Shown: in pieces, positions 9,099 through 16,903 of the stretch
Position numbering within the stretch: the stretch's first letter is position 1
Layout: each line of letters starts with the position of its first letter
NCBI RefSeq assembly: GCF_030547245.1
Contig: NZ_JAUOQT010000001.1
Location: forward strand, 839,101-903,100
Reading direction: 5' to 3'
Length of the DNA: 64,000 bases
Origin: Oceanihabitans sp. 2_MG-2023
GTDB taxonomy: Bacteria; Bacteroidota; Bacteroidia; Flavobacteriales; Flavobacteriaceae
The notes under the pieces: model-generated
Database searches by the model: none
Seen by the model: only the letters and a program-made list of their open reading frames with translations
Told to the model about the DNA's origin: nothing
Translations under genes and position numbers: made by a program

Positions 9099-9176
9099 TA
9101 TTTAGAAGTAAGTATACAGGAAGAATCTAATAATTAAGCTATTTGATTTAAGATTCTTCTTGCTGTACTCTAAATA
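9099..9176. terminator. Long imperfect hairpin between convergent units
   Basis: Arms 9099-9128 and 9151-9176 pair over long stretches (TATTTAGA with TCTAAATA; GAAGAATCT with AGATTCTTC). They lie between the ends of the GT4 gene (plus) and the GH5-like gene (minus). The left arm is copy 3 of the degenerate intergenic element. It probably acts as a bidirectional terminator. A TACAGCAA on the minus strand in the right arm has no flanking half-sites and is not an operator. Confidence 0.5.
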
Positions 9177-9193
9177 GCAAACGAACAAAAATA

Positions 9194-10708
9194 CTAGTTC
9201 GTAATGTATTTAAACGATGCCTTTTTTGCCCCATTTTTATCGATAAATCCAAAATGTTTTTGAGTATTTCGACGCCAAGGCCTACTACCTACGACCGCTT
9301 TTGGTACATCTACAAAATCATATAAAGTCCAAGACATAAATTGCAATTTATTAGCAGCAATTATTTCTTGGATTTTCTTGTGATAATTCTCCTGGTCTTC
9401 TACTGAAGAACCAAGAGGTTTCCAGAAACCGCTATAAGAAGATATTCCAAATTCCTGTAACACCAAAGGTTTGTTAGGTATCTCTTTTTGCATCTTTTTT
9501 ATAGCAGCATCCAGTTCTTCTAAATCTTCATAATAATGAAAGGATACAATGTCTACTTTATCTTTTAATATAGAAGCACTTTGTGTATTAGACCAACCAA
9601 TAGTTACTGGGTGTGTTGTATCTACAGATTTTACTAAGTCTATCATATTATCTAACCAAGCGATTACATTTTCTTTTCCTCTAGATTCAAAATCAAGGTT
9701 TGGTTCGTTTTTAATATCCCAAGCAATAATAGCGTTATGGTTTTTAAAAGTAGTTACTATGGTTTCTGCGTGACGTTGGTTCAAGGTCCAATTCATTACC
9801 GAATAATCACCATAAAAATCAAACAAGGTCAGCACGACTTTGAGGTTGTTTTCTTCCGCAGCATCTAAAGTTTGTTTTAGTTTTTCTAGCTTTCCCGGTT
9901 TTACATCTGCTTTTCCAAAATCGTCATATTGCACGAAAATTCTTACCGAATTTAAACCAGCATCTTTTATAATTTTAAAGTCGTTAGTAATAATGTCTTT
10001 CGAAAAATCGTCGCCAAACATATTCCAAGGAGTTGCTTTCGGGTAGTAATTAATACCTTTAATAGTTAAACTATCGGTTTCAATTTTTGGTGTTTTAGCT
10101 TCAAAAGGATTACTACTTTCTTTTACCAAATGTCTAATACGCCAAAAGCCATCCTCTAATAAAAATACCATTTTGTAAGTAGATGTTTCTGTAGTTTCTA
10201 AAACTAGTTTTTCAGCTTTAAAAATTCGCTTGTACTCTATAACATTTCTATCTGTAATAACAGCCAATTGTCCATCTTCACTAAAAAACTCTAAAGTTGG
10301 ATTGTGTTTTAATGTAGTAGCTTCAATGGTGGTGTTTTCGGATTTGTTTAAATGAATAAAAGCATATAAATTTTCTCTAGCACTATCGGTGTAATAATCT
10401 TTTATTCCGGCAGTTTTATTCGTTTTGTAAGCCACTTGTTTTACATACCAAGCATCTAAATAATCATTCTGTAAGGCATTGAGGTTTTCGTTATCTATTG
10501 GCCGTCCTTCATTATTTAAAGGTTCCCAAATTAATTTTGGAGCATATTGTTCTACTTTTTGTATTTCGGTATGTAGCATGGTACTTCTATCTGCCCCAGT
10601 ATTTAGATAGCTAAAAATCGCGCTAATACCAGAAATAATCAATGCTACAATCATAATATATGAGATTATTAATATGGTACGTAGTATGTTTTTATTAAGA
10701 CCTACCAT
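9194..10708 (-). CDS. Membrane-anchored GH5-like glycoside hydrolase
   Basis: One N-terminal transmembrane helix (about residues 9-34) anchors a periplasmic protein of 504 residues. Residues 75-200 form a small alpha+beta domain that looks NTF2-like. From about 215 there is a TIM barrel of clan GH-A. The acid/base is expected at Glu335 in DIKNEPN and the nucleophile at Glu419 in LVLQEFG, both conserved in GH5-type enzymes. Such hydrolases commonly sit in polysaccharide synthesis operons (for example BcsZ and PslG) and trim the nascent chain. The start overlaps the end of the upstream Ig-like gene by seven bases, so the two are translationally linked. Confidence 0.8.
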   Translation of the reverse strand: MVGLNKNILRTILIISYIMIVALIISGISAIFSYLNTGADRSTMLHTEIQKVEQYAPKLIWEPLNNEGRPIDNENLNALQNDYLDAWYVKQVAYKTNKTAGIKDYYTDSARENLYAFIHLNKSENTTIEATTLKHNPTLEFFSEDGQLAVITDRNVIEYKRIFKAEKLVLETTETSTYKMVFLLEDGFWRIRHLVKESSNPFEAKTPKIETDSLTIKGINYYPKATPWNMFGDDFSKDIITNDFKIIKDAGLNSVRIFVQYDDFGKADVKPGKLEKLKQTLDAAEENNLKVVLTLFDFYGDYSVMNWTLNQRHAETIVTTFKNHNAIIAWDIKNEPNLDFESRGKENVIAWLDNMIDLVKSVDTTHPVTIGWSNTQSASILKDKVDIVSFHYYEDLEELDAAIKKMQKEIPNKPLVLQEFGISSYSGFWKPLGSSVEDQENYHKKIQEIIAANKLQFMSWTLYDFVDVPKAVVGSRPWRRNTQKHFGFIDKNGAKKASFKYITN

Positions 10709-11919
10709 AGTTTTTTGTTTTTAAATGTTTTGTTAATTCCTGCGGTTTCTATACGAAAATTATAAGTGTCACTTTCATACACAGCTGGCTTCAAGAAAAA
10801 GGTAGCATAGCCATTAAAAGACGTTTTAGTAATAGTGTCTACAAGTGTATTGTCTTTATAAATTAATAGTTTTACGTGTAATCCATCCGGAATCATTTGC
10901 TCCATAAAACTTTGTAATGGACCAACTAATATTTCGCGATTTTTGTTAGTAAAGGCAACTTTAAAATCGTCTAGAACACTTTGATATTTTAAGGTAATCG
11001 TATTACTTGCTGCCATACCATCTACATAAGCTTTAATGCTCCAGTTGTCTTTAAAATCGGGATGAATTATTTTAGAATGTGCCACTCCTTCTATAGTAGT
11101 TCCTGTCGTTTTTAAAATATTTCCATTCGCATTTGTAATATAAAAGGTAACAAATGTACCATCGCTAACCACATTATCTTGCTTGTCTTTTAGTACAGAA
11201 GTTGAAAAGGTTGTAATCTGATTTCCGTCGGCATAATTATGTGGTCGTTTTGCTGAAATGGTAAAATCTGTAGGAATTGCAGCCCAAACATGAATAGTGA
11301 ATTCTTTAGAATTGACGCCTAAACTTTCCGAAGATACTAACATACGTCCACTTTCTCTTTTAGAATAAATGTTTCGATAAGTAATTAAATTCTTGGTAAA
11401 AATAGCATTGTTTTCTTCGGAAGCTAAAAACTGAAACTTTGCATTTACCTTCGTATTTGTAGGTACAGGATTATCTAAAGAATCTGTAGGAATTACAACC
11501 AACATGGTGTAATCTGTTTCTCCAGCTTCAATACTTGGCGGGCCAATATAGGTTTCCATAGTGGCGACTTCTGCTTTTGAATTCATATAGAATTGACCAG
11601 AAATAGATTTGTTGCCCTTTAATAATTTCCAGTTTACAACCCCCATTTTTTTTGTGATGTTTTGTGGAATTTCATATTGAAATGCATTGTCTTTTACTAT
11701 AGCTGTAACCAAAGTAGAACCATAACTATTCGAGCAATAGAGTAGTGGTTTTTCATCTTCGGAAGCTGTAAATTTTAAAATAACAGCATTTCCAACTTCA
11801 TATTCTATTTGTGTGCTTAGTAACTGAACCGGATTAGTAGCTTCGTTGTCTTGCACAAAAGCAAAGGAAGATAATAAAATCAATCCTAAAAGGAATATGT
11901 ATGTACGTTTACATTGCAT
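10702..11919 (-). CDS. Exported Ig-like protein of the polysaccharide operon
   Basis: The 405 residues begin with a signal peptide (YIFLLGLILLSSFAF) and are otherwise beta-rich. Around residues 230-320 there is a bacterial Ig-like domain of the invasin type (HNYADGNQ, then KDKQDNVVSDGTFVTFYI, then GVAHSKI and WSIKAYVDG). Other segments are probably further beta-sandwiches. The start codon shares one base with the stop of the upstream membrane protein gene and the end overlaps the hydrolase by seven bases, so the three form one operon. I infer a periplasmic scaffold or polymer-binding role. No catalytic motif was seen. Confidence 0.7.
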   Translation of the reverse strand: MQCKRTYIFLLGLILLSSFAFVQDNEATNPVQLLSTQIEYEVGNAVILKFTASEDEKPLLYCSNSYGSTLVTAIVKDNAFQYEIPQNITKKMGVVNWKLLKGNKSISGQFYMNSKAEVATMETYIGPPSIEAGETDYTMLVVIPTDSLDNPVPTNTKVNAKFQFLASEENNAIFTKNLITYRNIYSKRESGRMLVSSESLGVNSKEFTIHVWAAIPTDFTISAKRPHNYADGNQITTFSTSVLKDKQDNVVSDGTFVTFYITNANGNILKTTGTTIEGVAHSKIIHPDFKDNWSIKAYVDGMAASNTITLKYQSVLDDFKVAFTNKNREILVGPLQSFMEQMIPDGLHVKLLIYKDNTLVDTITKTSFNGYATFFLKPAVYESDTYNFRIETAGINKTFKNKKLW

Positions 11920-14900
11920 TAATTCGGGTTTCCTATATATGTGTTAATTTCTATTTTAATATAACTAAAATCTGGATGATCGATTTTTTGTAATTGGGCA
12001 TCACTATGATTTTCTATTCTGTTAGGTACTATTTTTGCTGCAATGGCAGCATTTGGTAAACCATTTACAAAAATGTTTTGCATGTTTGTATTTATGATTT
12101 TTACTTTACCATTTTTTAAAATTTCGTATTCAAAATCTTGTTTGCGTTGTTGTCTCACACCTTCTTTTACAAATAAATGATCAACCCAAACCATATTTTT
12201 ATTGGCATCATAATAACTAACCAATAGCTGAGGTATTGTAATTTCTTGGATGCCACTATTAAATAAGTTTCCGTTTATAGTTTCCTCTTTAATAGTAATG
12301 GCACTTAATACCACATTCTTATATAAATCGGATCCAGATACATTTCCAGCGATTTGTAAGTTGAATTTTGTGGGTTGTTCTTCAAATTCGACAGGTGTAA
12401 ATTCATCTGGGTTAAATGTGTCTGGAATAGAATCCTGCGTTCTAGACCAGGCAATGCCTTCAAAATTAATGCGGAAACTACTCGATTCTTTTGGCATTAA
12501 TTTATGTTTAACGTGATACTTTGCATTGTAGGTTGCTAGTTGTTTGTTATCATTATTGTATAAGGTTCCTTTTAAAATAACATCAGCAGGTACATTATCT
12601 ATATTCTGTACTTCACCAATAATGGCATAACTACCATCATACTGCACTAGTTTAGCAGAAACGACTTCTAAAACAGGTTGTTTTAAAATGTCTTCATGAT
12701 GTGTTTGTTGAGTAGTGATACGACGTCTCCCTTGATTAAAATACTTGGTTGCATTTGCAGAATAAAGTTGATCTGGCGGTAAATCGTTGTTTAAATCATC
12801 TGGTTGTAAATACCACTTTCCTTTTCGTTTGGATAAGGATTTATAATCTACTTTTTCTATTTTTTCTAAAGGAGTAATCCATTGGCTAGTCACTTTTGCC
12901 GAAACGGTACTGTCGTTATGTTTTGTAATTTCTGTATCAATAGCATCCATTTTTGCATAGCTACTTAGTAAACCATCAGTTACTGAAATCTCTAACATGT
13001 ATTGTGCAATTGGTAACTGGTTTTCTGGATCGATTAAACCATGCGCTTTTTCAAATTCTTTAAAATCTAAAGCATCGTAATATGCGATAATAGCATTTTC
13101 TGGACTGCGTTGCGAATCGTTTTTTAGATAGAATAAATAGATACCATAAAATACTGTAATAGCTAATATGAAAGACCAAATATGCGTAATTCGTAAAACA
13201 ATTCGTGAGAATTTATTATACGTCGTTGGAAACTTTAAAAAATCGGGAATAGGTTTAATCCTAGTTTTAAGTGCGATTACCCAAAGCATTTGTATGTTTA
13301 AAACAAAGGCTATTAAAACGGTTAAAAATGGAATAATTCCCCACATTATTTTCACCCATTTAGCAACATCCTCTTTTGGTAAAATAGAGGAAACAGGAGG
13401 GATGTTTAGTCGTTCCCATACCATAATGCCATTTTCTAATTGACGCAAGCGTTGCCAACCACAAAAGTATAATATGGGATCGTAAAACTTATCGTTAGAA
13501 AAGATGTATTTGAGATTGTATTTTTCTGGTGTGGTTAAAAATTGCTGTAACGATCCAATACCGGCAACGCCTTTAAACTTAGAGTTTTCTAAACGCTCGA
13601 TTGGTCGTGTGGTTAATTCTGGCAGTCGTCTTGCAGAGTGGTAGTTTCCATCTACAGTCATGGCATTGGTTTGTGCACTTAGCCAAGCCATTTGGTCCCC
13701 AAAACCTAAAGTTAAAAAGCGCCATTTATCATGATCGTCTTGATTTAAGAAATTCACAATAGGAAGCATTTTTATTTTTTGAGGTTGTGATGGTCTAAAA
13801 TAATTTAAACTCATAGTAAACACGACCATAAACACCATTAAACAAGCTAATATGCCGCCAATAATTCTGTGGTAAACAGCTCCAAATTTAGCTTGAATTA
13901 ATTCTTTTAAATCACCTTCTACAAAACGATATGCAAACTCTCCCATTAATGGTATAGATAAAATGGAAGCCCAAAGTGTAAATCTATCTAGGGTTAAAAT
14001 ATTAAAAGCGGTTTCTCCTAACATTTTTAAAGGTATAGGAGTTGTTCCTCCTGTTCCTAAAATGGTGCAAATGGTTACAGATAACCCAAAAAACAGATAT
14101 CGTTTGCTATAATATCTATAAAATATATATGGTAAAAGAACAAGTAAAATTCCCCAAGGAATTAAAAAAAACACTAATCCAGAGGAGGTGATTTCTAAGA
14201 AATTATCACGAGAACCATGCGGAATTGGCACTTGTGTAATTGGGTTCGCTTTCGAGTTTAACCAATATGGAAAAATACAACCTATAATTAAAACTAAGGA
14301 TAGCATCCCAAAGCTCACAATACGTTTAAACAACTTAAAAAAACTATTCAAAAATATTTTAAAGGTCACTTCTTTCATCGAGCTGACCTGCTCTCTAGAA
14401 ACATCCATAATAACCATTCCTATTAAAGGAAAAATAAAAAAGATCATTCCAAAAATGGGCGTCACATGATGTGAAGTAACGGTTACGGCTATTAAAGATA
14501 AGGATGTAGCTAAATACCATTTCTTACCTGTTTTTAACCACAAATAAATTTCGGGTAGGGCATGCATTAAAACAGAAACGCCAACAATACTTGGTAATTG
14601 ACCAAAAATATGAAGCGTTTCTACAAAAGAAGAACTAAAGACTGCTAAAATAGCAGCATAACCAGCAACTGTTTTGTTGGCAGTCATCATTAAAGAAAAT
14701 CGATAAGCTCCAGTAATAAAAAGGATAATTGCAATTAAGGCTACACTAAACATCCCAAACTTTAAACCACCAATCATAGACAATAATCCAATGGTTTGAT
14801 GCACTAAAGGAGGATAACTTTGTACAGTAAAACCAGTATACCATTCGTAGTTCCATGGCTCAAACCAACTATTTGCATAATGATCTGCAAAAAATAGGTG

Positions 14901-15008
14901 TATTAACGCATCATAAGTAGTTTCCAAAGTGAAAAATATGGAACTGCCATGAAAAGCCAATCCTAAAAGAATGGCTGTGATTAAGTATTTATTTGAGGTT
15001 TCCTTCAT
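11919..15008 (-). CDS. Large membrane protein, PTPS-related GT-C-like, with periplasmic tail
   Basis: The protein has 1029 residues. The first half or so carries about 12 transmembrane segments. It has an early motif (TYDALIHLFFADHYA, then WNYEWYTGFTVQSYPPL) matching the '6-pyruvoyl-tetrahydropterin synthase-related' membrane family, which shares the acidic first-loop pattern of GT-C glycosyltransferases. After another helix near 610-640 an NTF2-like domain follows (ENAIIAYYDALDFKEFEKAHG...GKWYLQPDDL), then beta-rich periplasmic segments. It may be the polymerase or a lipid-linked-sugar transferase of the locus; this is inference. It is the first gene of the three-gene minus-strand operon, divergent from the REC-GT2 gene across operator C. 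Confidence 0.7.
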   Translation of the reverse strand: MKETSNKYLITAILLGLAFHGSSIFFTLETTYDALIHLFFADHYANSWFEPWNYEWYTGFTVQSYPPLVHQTIGLLSMIGGLKFGMFSVALIAIILFITGAYRFSLMMTANKTVAGYAAILAVFSSSFVETLHIFGQLPSIVGVSVLMHALPEIYLWLKTGKKWYLATSLSLIAVTVTSHHVTPIFGMIFFIFPLIGMVIMDVSREQVSSMKEVTFKIFLNSFFKLFKRIVSFGMLSLVLIIGCIFPYWLNSKANPITQVPIPHGSRDNFLEITSSGLVFFLIPWGILLVLLPYIFYRYYSKRYLFFGLSVTICTILGTGGTTPIPLKMLGETAFNILTLDRFTLWASILSIPLMGEFAYRFVEGDLKELIQAKFGAVYHRIIGGILACLMVFMVVFTMSLNYFRPSQPQKIKMLPIVNFLNQDDHDKWRFLTLGFGDQMAWLSAQTNAMTVDGNYHSARRLPELTTRPIERLENSKFKGVAGIGSLQQFLTTPEKYNLKYIFSNDKFYDPILYFCGWQRLRQLENGIMVWERLNIPPVSSILPKEDVAKWVKIMWGIIPFLTVLIAFVLNIQMLWVIALKTRIKPIPDFLKFPTTYNKFSRIVLRITHIWSFILAITVFYGIYLFYLKNDSQRSPENAIIAYYDALDFKEFEKAHGLIDPENQLPIAQYMLEISVTDGLLSSYAKMDAIDTEITKHNDSTVSAKVTSQWITPLEKIEKVDYKSLSKRKGKWYLQPDDLNNDLPPDQLYSANATKYFNQGRRRITTQQTHHEDILKQPVLEVVSAKLVQYDGSYAIIGEVQNIDNVPADVILKGTLYNNDNKQLATYNAKYHVKHKLMPKESSSFRINFEGIAWSRTQDSIPDTFNPDEFTPVEFEEQPTKFNLQIAGNVSGSDLYKNVVLSAITIKEETINGNLFNSGIQEITIPQLLVSYYDANKNMVWVDHLFVKEGVRQQRKQDFEYEILKNGKVKIINTNMQNIFVNGLPNAAIAAKIVPNRIENHSDAQLQKIDHPDFSYIKIEINTYIGNPN

Positions 15009-15066
15009 TTAAAGCCTAAGCTACAATAATATGGTAAAGATAATTAAATATAACAGTGCTTCCATT

Positions 15067-15158
15067 TTTAATTATCTACAGCAACTTACCATTCGTCGAT
15101 ACTTACCTATAGGTTAAACTAAATAACAATTTTAAGGTTGTCTTCTCCTGTACATTTG
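15067..15158 (+). promoter_or_regulatory. EPS-locus operator C and promoter upstream of the REC-GT2 gene
   Basis: A weak half-site TAATTATC (15069-15076), the conserved spacer TACAGCAACTTAC and a good half-site CATTCGTC (15090-15097) repeat the A and B pattern. The -7 box TACATTTG (15151-15158) matches the TAnnTTTG consensus fully. It lies 53 bases after the second half-site, which is 32+21, so the operator is shifted by exactly one repeat period and keeps the same helical face. The divergent minus-strand operon starts at 15008, so this site could serve both directions. Confidence 0.7.
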
Positions 15159-15186
15159 TAGTATCAAAACAAAAAAAAAACGAATT

Positions 15187-16371
15187 ATGAAAGTTTTAGC
15201 AATAGATGACCAACAATTAGTATTACTTCCTTTACAAAAGCGATTAGTAGCATTAGGATACGAAGTGCAAGTAGAAACAGACGCTAAAAAAGGGTTAGAA
15301 TTATATGAATCCTTTAAGCCAGATTTAGTGATTGTAGATATTAATATGCCATTTGTTTCTGGGTTAGAGGTTGTAAAACATATAAGAATTACTAAAAACT
15401 CGCAAACACCAATTATGGTTTTATCTGGTGATACAAAAGATGAAACGATTACGGAAGGTTTTGAATTAGGAATTAACGATTATATGAAAAAGCCATTAAG
15501 TTTAAACGAGATAAGTGCTCGTGTAAAACGATTAATTGGAGTTCCAACATTGCAAAATGTGGTGACGAATAGTAATGTAATGATACAAGAGCGTTGCGTT
15601 GGTGTTGTAATACCATGTTATAACGAAGAAGAACGTTTATTAAGTGATGAATTTATAAGCTATATCGATAAAAATTCTGGTTATCATTTATGTTTTGTAA
15701 ATGATGGAAGTAAAGATAAAACATTAGAAGTTTTAAAAGAACTACAAAAAGGAAGAGAAGATTTTATTACCGTTTACGATTGTGAGAAAAACGGTGGAAA
15801 AGCAGAAGCTGTTCGTTTAGGAATGTTACACATGTCTAAAAAAGAAGATTTAGATTATATCGGGTTTTTAGATGCAGATTTATCAACAGACTTAGCAGAT
15901 TTTGACGATTTAGTAAAGACAATTGAAACTTCAGAATTTAAAATTGTAAGTGGTTCTCGTATCTCAAGAATGGGAGCGAATATCACTAAAGAATCCGCTA
16001 GAAAAATAATCAGTTTAACCATCAATTTTATTATCAGAAAGATTTTAAAAATGGATTTTAAAGATACACAATGTGGCGCTAAAATTTTCCGTAAAGATGT
16101 AATTGAAATTGCTTTTGGTAAAAAGTTTGTAACCCAATGGATTTTTGATGTAGAAATCTTTAAAAGAATGAGTATTCATTTCGGATTAAAAGAGGCGAAA
16201 ACAATGCTTTGCGAGCAACCATTAAAAAGATGGATACATGCAGATGGTTCTAAGTTATCTATGAAGGATTCTGTAAAAATTGTTGGGCAATTAGGACAAA
16301 TAGCTTGGGTATACAGAAGTAAAAAACAATACTTAAAAGCTGTCAGTTCAACAGATTTAAAAGTAGCCTAA
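15187..16371 (+). CDS. Response-regulator receiver domain fused to GT2 glycosyltransferase
   Basis: Residues 1-118 are a complete receiver domain: acidic pair Asp7/Asp8, phospho-acceptor Asp51 in LVIVDINMP, switch Ser80 in LSGD, and Lys102 before Pro103. Residues 135-370 are a GT-A fold glycosyltransferase of the dolichol-phosphate/prenyl-phosphate sugar synthase kind, with VIPCYNEEERL, FVNDGSKDKT, KNGGKAEAVR and the metal-binding Asp229-x-Asp231 in FLDADLSTD. There are no obvious transmembrane helices. All key residues are present, so phosphorylation could directly control sugar transfer. I know of no widely described enzyme of this architecture. It is the first gene of the operon with the GT2-like half protein and manA, under operator C. 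Confidence 0.88.
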   Translation: MKVLAIDDQQLVLLPLQKRLVALGYEVQVETDAKKGLELYESFKPDLVIVDINMPFVSGLEVVKHIRITKNSQTPIMVLSGDTKDETITEGFELGINDYMKKPLSLNEISARVKRLIGVPTLQNVVTNSNVMIQERCVGVVIPCYNEEERLLSDEFISYIDKNSGYHLCFVNDGSKDKTLEVLKELQKGREDFITVYDCEKNGGKAEAVRLGMLHMSKKEDLDYIGFLDADLSTDLADFDDLVKTIETSEFKIVSGSRISRMGANITKESARKIISLTINFIIRKILKMDFKDTQCGAKIFRKDVIEIAFGKKFVTQWIFDVEIFKRMSIHFGLKEAKTMLCEQPLKRWIHADGSKLSMKDSVKIVGQLGQIAWVYRSKKQYLKAVSSTDLKVA

Positions 16372-16397
16372 TAATAACAATAAAATGTAACTAAGTC

Positions 16398-16892
16398 ATG
16401 AAAATAGGTATTATCATCATCTTTCATAATAATGAAAATGAAATTGACACTTCCTTCTTTATAGAGCAAATTAAAAAGACTCCAAATATCGAATTGTGTT
16501 TAGTAAATAATGATAGTAAAGATTGTACTTACAGTTTGTTAAATGAAATAAAAGAAGCATGTAACAACGTTTCTGTAGTAAACATTAAAAAATTCAAGTC
16601 AGATATTGCAGCAGTAAAAGCAGGGGCAAGATTTATGTTTAATGCGTTTAACTTAAAACATTTAGGTTACGTTTCTATAAATATGTTAAACATTAAATAT
16701 TATGGTTTAAATGGCTTGATTCGGGTAATAATAGAAAATCAAGAAGTGATTTTAAACTATAATATTAAGAAGATAAAAACCTATGAAATCAAGCAAACAT
16801 TATTTCAGAGTTTATTTTCAGTAATAGATTATTTAAAAAAAATACAAACGAATAACCCGTTTATTCAATTACAATATCAAAGAAACCTTTAA
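16398..16892 (+). CDS. Short GT2-like protein lacking the DxD motif
   Basis: The 164 residues resemble the first half of a GT2 enzyme: MKIGIIIIFHNNENEID gives the first strand and loop, and CLVNNDSKDCTYSLL the nucleotide-binding strand. The KFKSDIAAVKAGARF helix aligns with the usual KNGGKAxAVRxG. At the position of the metal-binding DxD the protein reads SINMLNIK, so catalytic activity is doubtful, and the acceptor half is missing. It lies 26 bases after the REC-GT2 gene and 11 before manA. It may be a regulatory or structural partner of the fusion enzyme, or a decaying duplicate. The frame is intact. Confidence 0.7.
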   Translation: MKIGIIIIFHNNENEIDTSFFIEQIKKTPNIELCLVNNDSKDCTYSLLNEIKEACNNVSVVNIKKFKSDIAAVKAGARFMFNAFNLKHLGYVSINMLNIKYYGLNGLIRVIIENQEVILNYNIKKIKTYEIKQTLFQSLFSVIDYLKKIQTNNPFIQLQYQRNL

Positions 16893-16903
16893 AAGAAAAA
16901 ATT

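Noticed and set aside
9159..9172. Fourth TACAGCAA site (minus strand)
   Set aside because: No half-sites flank it, it lies between convergent gene ends, and it belongs to a hairpin arm.
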